A DNA stretch of 64,000 nucleotides from Trichaptum fuscoviolaceum. Taxonomy: Eukaryota > Basidiomycota > Agaricomycetes > Hymenochaetales > Trichaptaceae. The stretch lies in contig CAJSYZ010000012.1 of NCBI GenBank assembly GCA_910574455.1, positions 117,317 through 181,316 of the forward strand, written 5' to 3'. The position numbers and the translations under genes are program-made. Of this stretch, positions 1 to 9,815 are shown piece by piece (positions within the stretch are counted from its first letter, which is position 1; every line of letters begins with the position of its first letter). Under the pieces are notes generated by a model that saw nothing but the letters and a program-made list of their open reading frames with translations, was not told where the DNA came from and did no database searches.

Positions 1-168
1 GGCTTCGTGTCTTGTGTCGACTTTCGCCTCCAAATGACCCCGATATTCCTTATAGAAGTTAAGCCAGCGGTCCCAATCTCTTTCCGCCTCGTCCTTCAAC
101 TCGTCGAAAGATTCCCCTATCATTATACTTGTCCAACTCCAGACTCGTAGAGAACCCAACTCTGACAT
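1..168 (-). CDS. 5' end of a hypothetical gene, cut by the window edge
   Basis: Reading the minus strand from an ATG at 168-166 gives 56 open codons to base 1 with no stop. The visible N-terminus starts MSELGSLRVWSW and continues with an acidic/aromatic stretch (DELKDEAERDWDRW, then FYKEYRGHLEAKV) that looks helical. There is no signal peptide or known motif, and the next exon lies outside the window. I do not recognise the family. The ATG is the only in-frame start before upstream stops. Confidence is moderate because only 168 bases are visible, but composition and openness look coding. Confidence 0.4.
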   Translation of the reverse strand, partial: MSELGSLRVWSWTSIMIGESFDELKDEAERDWDRWLNFYKEYRGHLEAKVDTRHEA

Positions 169-1249
169 TTTGTAATTCGGATTGAGCTTCTCCTTGTTAC
201 GGTTGATATGGCAGAATATACTGCCCGCTGGAGTACTGGGGTATAAAATTGTGACATCAGAAGGGGGGATGTGCATCACAGTCACTTGCAGTTGTGAACC
301 AAAATATGCGACAGTTGGTTTCGCGCAAAGATACGAGTATTGGTTTGTACTTTTGCTACGTAACGGTAATCGTAAGCCATCAGCCTTGAAAGTAGAATTA
401 GAAAAAGTACCTGGATATGCGCGCGAAGAACCTTGGAGGTGGCAGCGGTATGCACATGGCTTGTTCCTGCTTGAATCGAGTTTCCGCTCAAATCTTTTTT
501 ACTTCTCGCGTTTTGCTTAAGGGTCTTCATCCGCCCTTGTCGCTAATGCGCGTACACGCAGACTTCCGTTTGCCCGAACTACACTGTCGCAAGGTACTCT
601 ATCCGACGGACATCCTGTCAATGCGGCGAATCGTTGTCCGAATCGGACAGATCGGTCAACGGCGAATCATCATCGCTCGTAGTGAGTGTATTCTAGATTG
701 TCTATAGCTATCAACTAAGCCATTAAGCTGACAGTCACAGTTTTAGTTTACTCACGGAGCTTTGAAAACTCCATCGTAAGAATCCTCCAGATCGGATGGA
801 TCAAACTTGGATGAAAATTTTCGAGCCTTATGGTTATAATAGTGTTCGTCTTCCGATTGACCATCCATACTGACGGCTGTGGATACGAGTGTGATACGAA
901 GAAAGATAACACTGCTTCTAATTTATACCGGCACTCAGAGGTGGTGGCTCATCCCTAATTACATAACACAAAGAAACAAAGGACTGGGATTATTTTGGTC
1001 TTTCAGCTTCTACCTCTTCCCCTTCCCTTTCACCATGCCCTATCCGGATTGCGACTCGAAAGATGGACAGCGAATACAGCAGATACAGACATCTTGCAAC
1101 TTCTGCTTCGTACATACAAGGAGCACAACATTTGGTACAGGTGTCAAAGAACATTGATGCAATACGAAACGTCCCCCTTTTAATACCCTGGACACACTAA
1201 AATGTAAGCCTTCTATTTCATACCAGTATTAACTTTCAACTAATTGCAG
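169..1249. other. Intergenic region and probable transposon flank
   Basis: Only short, poorly coding ORFs are present. The piece 1158-1203, ending at a GTAAGC donor at 1204 and paired with an acceptor at 1248-1249, could be a small upstream exon of the transposase, but no in-frame ATG joins it convincingly. No terminal inverted repeat of the transposase could be fixed here. Confidence 0.35.
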
Positions 1250-4200
1250 CATCTGACGTGAAGAGTAACCTGTCCCGTAAGCAGACGCGCGGAGTAAATG
1301 TAGAATACGAACTCGATCAGTCGGCAGCTGAAAACCACTCAGTCCTCCAGCGTATGGAACACATGAATAGAATGATTCCAGTACTGGAAGATTTGCTCGA
1401 TTCGGCGCATTCGGATCTGCGATCATCAGCGCAGCGATATATAAACGATATCGAAGCCTACCTGCGTCAAATACGATCAAAAGTTCTTGCGGAGGGGCGA
1501 CGACTCGAAACAACATCTGGGCTTCTAGGCCCAGTGATTGTCAATAGTGGTATGTCGTATCATTACAGTTTTTTTGGACCTAAATTCCTTATACCACTCC
1601 GTTACAGATATGAATTTTCGGCACTACTTAAAATTTGGGACGAAGGCAAATTCGTCTCTAGTGTTGTGGCAGCGACCAAGCACCTTCTCTTCCATCAGTC
1701 TAAGAGGAGTAGTGACCTTGATGTGCAATTCCAGAAGTACATCAATGGTCTAAGCCTTCCTCAGATACCCACTCTCATCAAACATTTGCATCTCACCCCC
1801 ACATATACGAAATATTATCCCTGCCCAGAATGCAACTTTTTATATCCCCTTAATGACAAAACCAGTATCCCTACACGCTGCACACACAAAGAAACTGCCG
1901 ATAGTCTACCATGTGATCGACCCCTCGGGACGATTCCAATTAAGCGAGATGGATGCAAAACGGTATACACGAGGACATACTTGCACCACAGCTTCAAAGA
2001 CTGGGTGGGGGAACTGCTGTGTAGACATGGAATGGAAGAACTCTTGGATCGCGATGTATACGAGGATGGATCGACCGAAAACCGGAAGGATGTATGGGAC
2101 GGCGATGTTCTGCGCAACTTCTTAGGGCCAGACGGGAAGACGTTCGTCACTTCTGGCCAAAGAACTAATACAGATGGGCACTACATGTTTGCCTTTTGCT
2201 GGGACGGCTTTAACCCTCTTGGCTCAAAGGAGGCCGGAAAAAAGCCCTCTGCATGTGCGCTCTATCTGATGTGTCTGAATCTCCCCCTTCCGGATCGACA
2301 CTTTCAAGAGAATATATTTCTTGTCGGCGTAATTCCCGGTCCTTACGAACCATCTAAGCATCAAATCAACCACTATTTAGCCCTGATGGTTGACGAACTG
2401 ATCGAGTTTTGGAACGTGGAGTTCGCTACACTCGCACTGCAAAGTATCCTTATGGCCGAACGGTGTCAGTAGCCTTGGCTCTCACAATTTGCGACATGCT
2501 CGCAACCCGGCAAGCTGCTGGATCCTCACATCACTCATCGAGACACCTATGCCAGTTCTGTAAGCAGTCAAGAGACCAGATCAACAAACTCGACTGGACC
2601 AACTGGGTACCAAGGACAGACGAAGAACACCGTGAGAACGGGGAAGTATGGAGAGATGCCCAAACACAGGACGAGCGACAAAAGTTGCACGAGGAATATG
2701 GTGTGCGCTGGACCGAGTTTAACCGGCTTCCGTACTGGAAGCCTGTCACATATGTGGGGATTGACTCCATGCATTTGTTTTATCTGGGCCTGTTGAAGAG
2801 ACATGTGAGAGGAGTATGGGGCTTCGATGCTGAATATACAGACGGGGACGGGACAGAAAGACGTGTGAAAATGGGTCCTATACCGCCTCGCGATAAGCTC
2901 GAACGTGCCTTCAACTTGTTGAAAGACAAAGAGTATGATCGATTGAAGAATTCGAATACCTCAGTTTTAAGATACCTTTGCAAATCGCTCCAGTGTCTAC
3001 CACCTGAGCGTGACTGGAAGAGGAAGAGGCCATTAATCGAGGCATTGAAAGAATGCGTAAGTGTTTCTTACTTCTATCAATGACCACTTGCTGATGATTC
3101 TTTCTTTTGACCCTAGATGTATAATAACACCTGTCCAGTTTCATTGCCGCCCACAGAATTCAATGGCCATGAAGGCAATACTGCGAGCAGCGTTCCCCAA
3201 TCATCCTCTTCGGGAAACGATCCAGTTTCAGGAGGCAAGGCACTTGCAGCAACGTCTTCCGCGCAGAAATCAAAGGATGCTCGTAATGCTTTCCTTAAAG
3301 GCAATTCGCTCAGCAGATTCTCCCTAGACGTTTTACAACAGCTCTACAAAGAGGTCCTTAATGATAAACAGACTATTGCGCAGAAGAAAGATATACTTCC
3401 GATATTAGAATCAGCGAAGGTATGTTCCACCCTTAATCGAAGAAGTAACGTAGAGCTAAGTATTTAATTCTAGTTAAATTATGCGTGTGAAGTGTTCGAG
3501 AACAGAGAAAATTTTGAGCATTTCAGTTTCAGAATATTGCAGAAACTCTATGAAAGATATGTATCAGCGGTTGAACAGATGCCTACATCGAAGAAGGACC
3601 TCATTCTGGTATTAAAGGCAAGGGTAGAAGTCCTTTCAGGCTCATTGTCAACACCAAAAAAGTCTCGCATCCACATACGCATAGCGACGCCCGATGTAGA
3701 CCAAGACGATAGTGCTATTGTTGAAGAGGCCCGTCATGCATTTCAACATGGAAAAGCGCTTACGTGCTTCAAGAAAGACATCTTGGAAAAGATTTACGCG
3801 GAATATGTCGACAACGGTTATCGAAGAGTCAACGAAAAACGAAAAACAAAGACTGTGCTCCTTGAGGAATTACAATCTAAACAGGTACGTCAGTCTTCTT
3901 GCTATACCTGCCAATCTCTGATTTGTAGTCATCACGAGAACAGGATTTAGTACCAATACAGTGTACAAAGGAGGAAATTCGGGAGGTAACAAGAGCGTAC
4001 GAAAAGGGTCAAAGTCTCAAATCCTTTAGAAAGGCAGTTTTGGCGACAGTGTTTCTCATAAAAGCAAGGGGCACGAGCGCTTCAACGGCCAGAGTCGGAA
4101 AGATGACCAGGGCGGAATTAGTCAAGGCGTTGGAGGAAACTGAGGTATGTATATTTGCTTTGAGCAGCACGAAGCTCGGCAACTGATAAACGCCATAGGA

Positions 4201-5575
4201 TTACAAAGCTAAAGCCTTATTCGCTAATGCACCCGGTGGAAAGCAGAAGAAAAAAAAGAAGAAAACAAAAGTGATCGGCTTCGAGAGGTTGGAGGCAGTC
4301 TGGGACGATATGAGTGCAGCAAAACAAGATCGTCCGTCTTGGTTATCATCAGTTCCTGACAAAGTTGGGACAGCAAAAGCAGGAAAGTTAACAGCTGATC
4401 AATGGCGCACGACTAGTTTCGTACATTTGACAGTAACACTGATTCGGTTATGGGGTAACGAAGCGAAGGGATCTCGTCTACAGAATATGCTTCAAAATTT
4501 CATGGACTGCCTTACGGCCATTAAATTAGGAACCATGAGAACGACAAATGCCCAGATTGCCGAGGAATACAAAGAAAACATGACCAAATATTTGAAAGGC
4601 TTGTTGCGACTTTACCCTTCGCACTCGTTGACTCCCAACCACCATCTCGCTATGCATTTTGGCGATCATCTTAACCGTTTTGGTCCAACACATGCTTCGC
4701 GGGCTTTTGTATTCGAAAGGCAGAATTTGCTTCTGCAGAGAATACATACAAATGGCAAAATTGGTAATATTCTCTTAGATATCTAGTAGCGGAGTACTGA
4801 ATTAGTTTCCGCAGGCCAATTGGAACCTACGATGTTCGTGAAATATTGCGAAGCTCAGAAGCTGAAAGCAATTATAAACGATGGGCAGGAGGGGCAACTA
4901 TTGAGGGATAAGATTCCGTTGCTAAGGGAGGCGGGCTCCACTAATAGCATCGGCACATTTGAAATCGATATGGTGGATCAGTACAATACGATTGAAACAC
5001 CTCACCCAACAATCATCCGTCCCAGTAAAGCACCCAAAGCCGCGACAGTTGATTATGTGAAAGCCGCCCTTAAAAAGTGGTGCGAAAAGCGAAAGTTTAC
5101 ATACTCGACTTCTACAATAGAATGGGTCAAGTCCTTTGAATTTCATGGTGTCACTTTCACCACATCCACACATAAGAAGAAGGATAGTCATGTCGTTATA
5201 GGGGGGAAGCAGGTTAGAGAACAGAAGTGGCACGCTGCTGACATTCAACACGCTTTGAATTTCACCTATACAGCGCAGGAGGGGATCCGCGAAAGCCAAA
5301 TTTTGCTCGTTACTCGACGCTATGCCACGCTTTCTCCTGATGATACTGTTCGCGACAATTACAGAAAGTATCCTATCGTAGGAGGGATGATATTCTACGA
5401 TCGACATGAAAAGGATAGAGATTTGGTATCGCTTGATCGCCTTATATGCCATTTCGTGAAGACAAGAGGTGTGTCGTCCTATATCAAAGAAAAGCATTTC
5501 CATGCGTTACCCTTAGACAAGGTGAGGATGGCAGATAACATTGTTGCAGAGTTCAAGCTGATAGTTTCGTCTTAG
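1250..5575 (+). pseudogene. TNP2/CACTA-type transposase (Transposase_21 plus DUF4218-like), frameshifted
   Basis: DNA transposase of the TNP2 (En/Spm-CACTA) group, a cut-and-paste enzyme expected to act in the nucleus on the element's own ends. The first exon (1250 to about 2417) has a Cys-rich segment (YPCPECNF ... TRCTH) and the Transposase_21 signature: DGFNPLG, then NLPLPDRHF, GVIPGPYEPSKHQIN and LMVDELIEFW. At 2416-2418 one base is missing and the frame moves from 1 to 3, after which GVRYTRTAKYPYGRTV and GIDSMHLFYLGLLKRH continue. Introns by GT-AG: 3057-3116, 3420-3473, 3885-3928, 4145-4198, 4764-4814. The last exons carry the DUF4218-like block (GKLTADQWRT, NHHLAMHFGDHLNRFGPTHA) and end at TAG 5573-5575. 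The true 5' exon was not found. The frameshift implies a dead copy unless it is a sequencing error. Confidence 0.85.
3278..4144 (+). repeat. Four SAP-like helical repeats inside the transposase
   Basis: Four successive segments of about 50 residues share a pattern: A-x(2)-[AV]-[FY] near the start, then F-x(5)-[IVL]-L-x(2)-[LIV]-[YF], then a basic K-x-x-[LI] end. Units begin ARNAFLKG, ACEVFENR, ARHAFQHG and VTRAYEKG. Introns at 3420, 3885 and 4145 lie at or near unit ends. The helix-turn-helix length and basic ends resemble SAP DNA-binding modules, which fits a DNA-end-binding role. The family name is inference. Confidence 0.5.
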
Positions 5576-6140
5576 TGAATGTGCATCTTGTTTGAAACCC
5601 TCTCAGCCATCGGCTCGGAATTAATGTAGTCAATCCGTTGATATGACCTAATTTTTGTGATATAATCTTCAGAGCGAGTTATAAGTCTCAGCGATAGGCG
5701 TGTGTCGTGTGGGCAAGGTACTTCTCTTCTTTAAGCTTGCGGAAATCAGAGCAGAGCAACCATATAAGCCCAGTCAGATTCGAGACTACACTGGCTATCT
5801 GACTGCTGTGCACTCATCCGGCTACACTACCCCCATATTTGGGACCATTTTCATTTCTTGAAGGCTGGCCACCGGCAGCGAAAAAAAACTTCCAGTCCGA
5901 CGGGGTTTCTGCCGACAAAATATGGCTCATTCAGGTCTGGGCCGACGTCCGGATACAACGTTTTGGAAGGATCACGACCTGTTCTAATCCGGATACAAAA
6001 TTTCAGATTCTGGCCGGGGACCGTGACCAAGCCAGGATAGGTTTTGGTTATCTGAGTCAGATCGGCGCAGCGTAGCAGTCATTATAGTCCAATAGAATGC
6101 AGATAATTTTACAAATATCGAATATGCAAGGGTACTAGCT
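5576..6140. other. Intergenic, with hairpin and possible CACTA-type terminus
   Basis: No gene seen. A perfect 9-bp inverted repeat (CAGTCAGAT at 5771-5779, ATCTGACTG at 5797-5805) is followed at 5826 by CACTACCCCCATATTTGGG, which looks like a CACTA transposon end. Two CCGGATACAA subterminal-type repeats lie further in (near 5950 and 5990). No matching opposite terminus was located. Confidence 0.4.
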
Positions 6141-7150
6141 CTAATGCATAATACGCCCATAAACCCCCACTTTATAAATGCAAGTAAATTTCTTCGAATT
6201 CCAATTGCTTCGGAAATCAAATATCACCCTTTGAAATCCCATCTCGTCATGCGGCAACGGATCCAGATCAAACCATTGGGTTACGTTCTCGTTAGTGACG
6301 TCGAACCGAAACTTTCCTAATCGAACCAATTTCGCGCTTCCCTCAATCGAAGGAACTTGCGGAAGGACAGAACGTACGCTGCTGCACAATGTATCATGAG
6401 CGACGCAGAAAATCGTCAAAAGAACCTTTAGAAATTTTCGCAGAAGAGTCTGCTACTCCCCAAAAAAATAATGTCTTTTGGGGCAATAGTTCGGTCGAAA
6501 GAGAGGTCCTTCGGGAGGTGAGCAATCGTCACATTGGTCATCCGTATAGATGCGGAGAGCTGAACGCCGAGGTGCCCCGTGGGGGCTTGAAATCGCCAAC
6601 ATTTTCCAGATTCCATTTCTTTCCCCAAAACAACTCGTGGAGGATAGTCATCCTGCATGGGCGTCGAAGTCCATGGCCAGGTCCAGCTTGATTTGATACG
6701 ACTAGAAAACCCAGGAGATGTGAGCGCGTCCAAAACAACTGCTCCGAAGTCGTCTCCCGCATGATTAGTGGGTAGCTGACTAAGATGGACGGGGGAGTTG
6801 CCCTGAAGAGTATTTATCCCCGCGTTGACTACTCTGGTGGAAACTGCTACCACGAAACCGCACGTGAATGCAATTGCACATATCAGCAATGGGAATCGTC
6901 CATTGCGCATGTTGTAACAAGATCGAGTTCTGTGTTCTTTGACTTTAGGTTTCTCATCCTGAGAAGACGAGCTTACTTTGAGTAATTGTAGCTGAATTTG
7001 CTGTCTACTGCTCACCTCGATGACAAAATTTTGAAGCCCGTAGAATGATCGTCCGGGTGCCAATGATTTTCTTATCATTGATAAACGAGTTGATGTAGTG
7101 AAAGAAGGTTTCTTGAGGCGTAGTAGCTTAAGGACGGGGAGAAATGACAT
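6141..7150 (-). CDS. SUN-domain membrane protein
   Basis: SUN proteins sit in the inner nuclear membrane or ER and bind KASH-type partners through a C-terminal domain. The start ATG is at 7150. A 57-bp in-frame intron is likely at 6959-7015 (GTGAGC ... TCTCAG). One membrane segment follows (FPLLICAIAFTCGFVVAVST), then a short linker, then the SUN domain: GKCWRFQAPTGHLGVQL, IRMTNVTIAHLPKD, IAPKDI, and in the last exon LVRLGKFRFDV and FDFRSNWNSKKFTCIYKVGV. The stop is at 6141-6143. The exon ending near 6460 and the exon starting near 6375 do not join in frame by any GT-AG pair I can see, so there is either an odd intron or a one-base error. At roughly 300 residues it is short for a SUN protein and has almost no coiled coil. 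Confidence 0.8.
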
Positions 7151-7523
7151 TGTGGGTCATCGTTGCAATAATAAGGTCTTTGTCGGTCTTTGTCTATCTT
7201 CTTTAGTCTTTTGTTACAAAGACGAAGGCTACTGAGCCTGCACGTACATCATGCATTGACAAAGGTGCACACCCGATGTGGCAACAAAGCCTTTCGTCTC
7301 CAGAAAAGACGAACGGGATGCGCATTTCCCTACCACGTAGTGTTCCACCTCTCAACGTCTAAGCTCGAATAGAATGCCGCGTTCCGTTATCCCGAGTTGG
7401 TTGCGTGGCGCCCAGAGTACTATATCAGTGAGACAACTTGTGACTTCCGTGCTCGTACCTGACGTACATCGATTGGCATAGGGCACGTCAATCATCATCA
7501 CTTCAGCAAAGGACGCAAAAAAT
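7151..7523. other. Divergent intergenic region with CTTTGT-rich promoter tract
   Basis: Between the divergent SUN and LRR-like genes. 7173-7225 repeats GGTCTTTGTC/TCTTTGTTA-type words; similar ACAAAG words occur in front of the WD40 gene (19090-19160). A small reading frame from ATG 7374 (MPRSVIPSWLRGAQ) runs 35 codons and could be a 5' exon of the next gene, but no splice join is clear. Confidence 0.3.
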
Positions 7524-8654
7524 GTGACACAATCCATTCATAACGGGCTACTTCCAATTATCGATATGGACGTCAACACACTACAATGTGTGATCAAGGC
7601 CGATGACAAACTCCAGGAGGGTAATGTGGGTTTTACGACTCTGCTTCATAACCTAGACACCATCGCGCGCCATCTGGCTCCAAAATTAACGCGTTTACGA
7701 CTGGACTTTTTCAACTGCAACACCAACAGCAAACATGTCTTTTTAGACTGCAACATCCTCGTCCTCGGTTTCTACCAGCACCTCGAACATTTCCAATGTG
7801 AAACCATACCGCACGAGGCACTTCGAGGCTTCCTTATGCGTCACCGGGAGTCTCTACGTACTTTGAAACTCGGTCGCTGTCAGACAGACAGTGATTGCCC
7901 CCTGACCTTTCTCCAACTCTCCTCGCTAACCAGGGTACATCTGTATCCTCATTGTCTCGATGGCATACTACCAGGAAATCCTGTATCACATATCGAGGTG
8001 TTCCCGGGAGGAGCTGTCCAAGCAGGTGACTATTCGTTGGATGAATTACTGTGTGTTATTGCAAGCGGAACAACTGCAATAACCAACCTCTCGTTGACCT
8101 ATGACACGAAAGAGGTAGACTTTCTAGAAAAGATATCCAAAGTCTGCCCATCTCTGAGATACCTTTGCATCTGCGAAGCTCAGGTCACTGTGAGTGCGCA
8201 CGCTTCGCAACGGACGAATCTAACCCCTTCGTTTTTTCGTTTTAAGATGTCTGGGCGGTATCGAACCAGCGAGGCACCATGGCATAGGAGTACGACATGG
8301 GTCAAGTCTCTTGCAAATTTGCACGAGCTTCGAAGCTTGTCTGCGAAGGCATACGGCCTGTCCAAATTCTTCTCGAGTCAGTCTTGTTTGCTAGACGAAT
8401 GGAGTGTAACAGACCATCCCAGCCTCCGCAAAGTCACTCTACACCAGCTCAAAGGCATGGGAACCCGAAAACAGCCTGTAGAGTATCGTGTTTACTCGTG
8501 GCGACTCACTGGACCTGACCGCACTTGGGAAATGTCCACAAGACGAGTAAGCGGTAATGCATACCTAACATGTTCAAGGCTGACATTGCGACGGAATAGG
8601 TCTGATGAAAAGTCGCATATATTCTGCTACAAAACTGCAATTGACAAAGAGTAG
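7524..8654 (+). CDS. Leucine-rich-repeat-like (F-box-type) protein, N-terminus uncertain
   Basis: The product resembles the F-box/LRR-like proteins that are abundant in mushroom genomes. It has irregular repeats of hydrophobic L-x-x-L segments: LAPKLTRLRLDFFNC, HLEHFQCETIPHEALRGFL, SLRTLKLGRC, LTRVHLYP, ITNLSLTYD, CPSLRYLCICEA and SLRKVTLHQLKG. No F-box is visible, so either a 5' exon is missing or the gene is truncated. The open frame begins at a GTG after an upstream stop and the first internal ATG is at 7566. An in-frame 57-bp intron is likely at 8190-8246 (GTGAGT ... TTTAAG). A second candidate donor at 8547 would end the protein shortly after. Such proteins usually recruit substrates to SCF ubiquitin ligases; that is not shown here. 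Confidence 0.55.
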   Translation: MTQSIHNGLLPIIDMDVNTLQCVIKADDKLQEGNVGFTTLLHNLDTIARHLAPKLTRLRLDFFNCNTNSKHVFLDCNILVLGFYQHLEHFQCETIPHEALRGFLMRHRESLRTLKLGRCQTDSDCPLTFLQLSSLTRVHLYPHCLDGILPGNPVSHIEVFPGGAVQAGDYSLDELLCVIASGTTAITNLSLTYDTKEVDFLEKISKVCPSLRYLCICEAQVTVSAHASQRTNLTPSFFRFKMSGRYRTSEAPWHRSTTWVKSLANLHELRSLSAKAYGLSKFFSSQSCLLDEWSVTDHPSLRKVTLHQLKGMGTRKQPVEYRVYSWRLTGPDRTWEMSTRRVSGNAYLTCSRLTLRRNRSDEKSHIFCYKTAIDKE

Positions 8655-9815
8655 ATAGTACATATAGAATCTATATCATGCAATCCCTTTCATATTCCCG
8701 CTGGCCTCGAACCATAGATAACGAATTCGTAGTAAAAGAAAAGACGGTTATCAATTGTCATTCCGCTCAAGGAATCACCACGCACTTAAAAGCCGTATCC
8801 TTCAAACCTCTGACGGTCGCCATACACACTAAGCACCTCCTTCCTTCTACAAGTTACGATTTGTGTCGCGGGTCTGATGAATAGTGCCGTGTTATGGCGT
8901 TGGACTCGGACGACGCAAGCCAACGTTTGATGGTGCCAGTGGACGCGATCAGGACCCAGAGGTAAAACCCCTTGGAAACTGGAACGCGAATGAGACCTTG
9001 GACCTTGAGGTAAAAACCCCAAGGAACGTATCTACGCAGGACGAAGGAGCGAGTGCATCTGACTCGGAGTCTATTATAGAAAGGGAGCTAAGTCACATGA
9101 CTGGGGTGGCTACTAGTACTAGCTAGCAGCCTGAGTACTTAAAAGGTGCCACACCGGCGGTGGTGGCTGCTTGTGGCCTCTTTTATTCGTCATCTTCGTT
9201 CCACTTCATTATGAACGTTGGACGATATGACGGCGAACAGGACAACAGTCAATTCCTTGGGGTTTTTTACCTCAAGGTTCTGCTCTCGTTGTTCCTCTCT
9301 ACTCGCTGATGAGAGCAGATGGAAAAGATGGGTTGATTGTTCAGGTTTCGCATCTCACATATTGCAACCTTACACAGTTGTCTACACTCACTTTGGTCGC
9401 CGTGCTTTCGAATAGGTTTGCGAGGGCAAGAGGTCGTAAACTTTCGGTCGGTTGTATAACAAACTCTTGCATTCATCACAGATTTTGGGCTTGGGTATAT
9501 ATTTTCTTATCTAGTATCCCTGGTGTACTGGTAATAATCTAAAATATAATTCGTCGCAAAAGACCTAAGAAATAAGATGTGACTATGAAACGACTGGTTA
9601 TCTGTTCGCGCGTTACTGTCCGCCATTGTGGTAAGGCAGGCTTATTCAATTGAATTCTTCGTCATCGTACTCCTGGACTTCTACGCCATTCACCCTCCAG
9701 TCCTGAGAATCCAAGATACGACACTGAGATACGACACTCAGCTTGCATCCTTTTGGGTAGACGATATGTCAGAAAGGGTACGTGTCAGTGATGCCTCTTA
9801 TCAGTAATGCAATAA
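8655..9815. other. Intergenic region with possible divergent promoter
   Basis: No convincing long gene. A short frame from ATG 9309 (77 codons, hydrophobic C-terminus YIFLSSIPGVLVII) lies just after the leader motif at 9255-9277 and could be a small expressed ORF. The rest holds short frames only. Confidence 0.35.
9003..9277. promoter_or_regulatory. Inverted pair of a leader motif flanking a likely two-way promoter
   Basis: At 9255-9277 the + strand reads CCTTGGGG, six T, ACCTCAAGG. At 9003-9024 the same motif occurs inverted with five T. A weaker inverted copy sits near 8960. Between them are TATA-like words on both strands (TATTATAG near 9073, TTAAAAGG near 9139), GGTGGC/GCCACC words and the palindrome CTAGTACTAG (near 9115). 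The same motif is found 31 bases before the ATG at 22947. The arrangement suggests a divergent promoter with shared 5' leaders. Confidence 0.4.

Noticed and set aside
5573..5577. TAGTG at the transposase stop as the right CACTA terminus
   Set aside because: It overlaps the stop codon and has no matching extended inverted repeat upstream.
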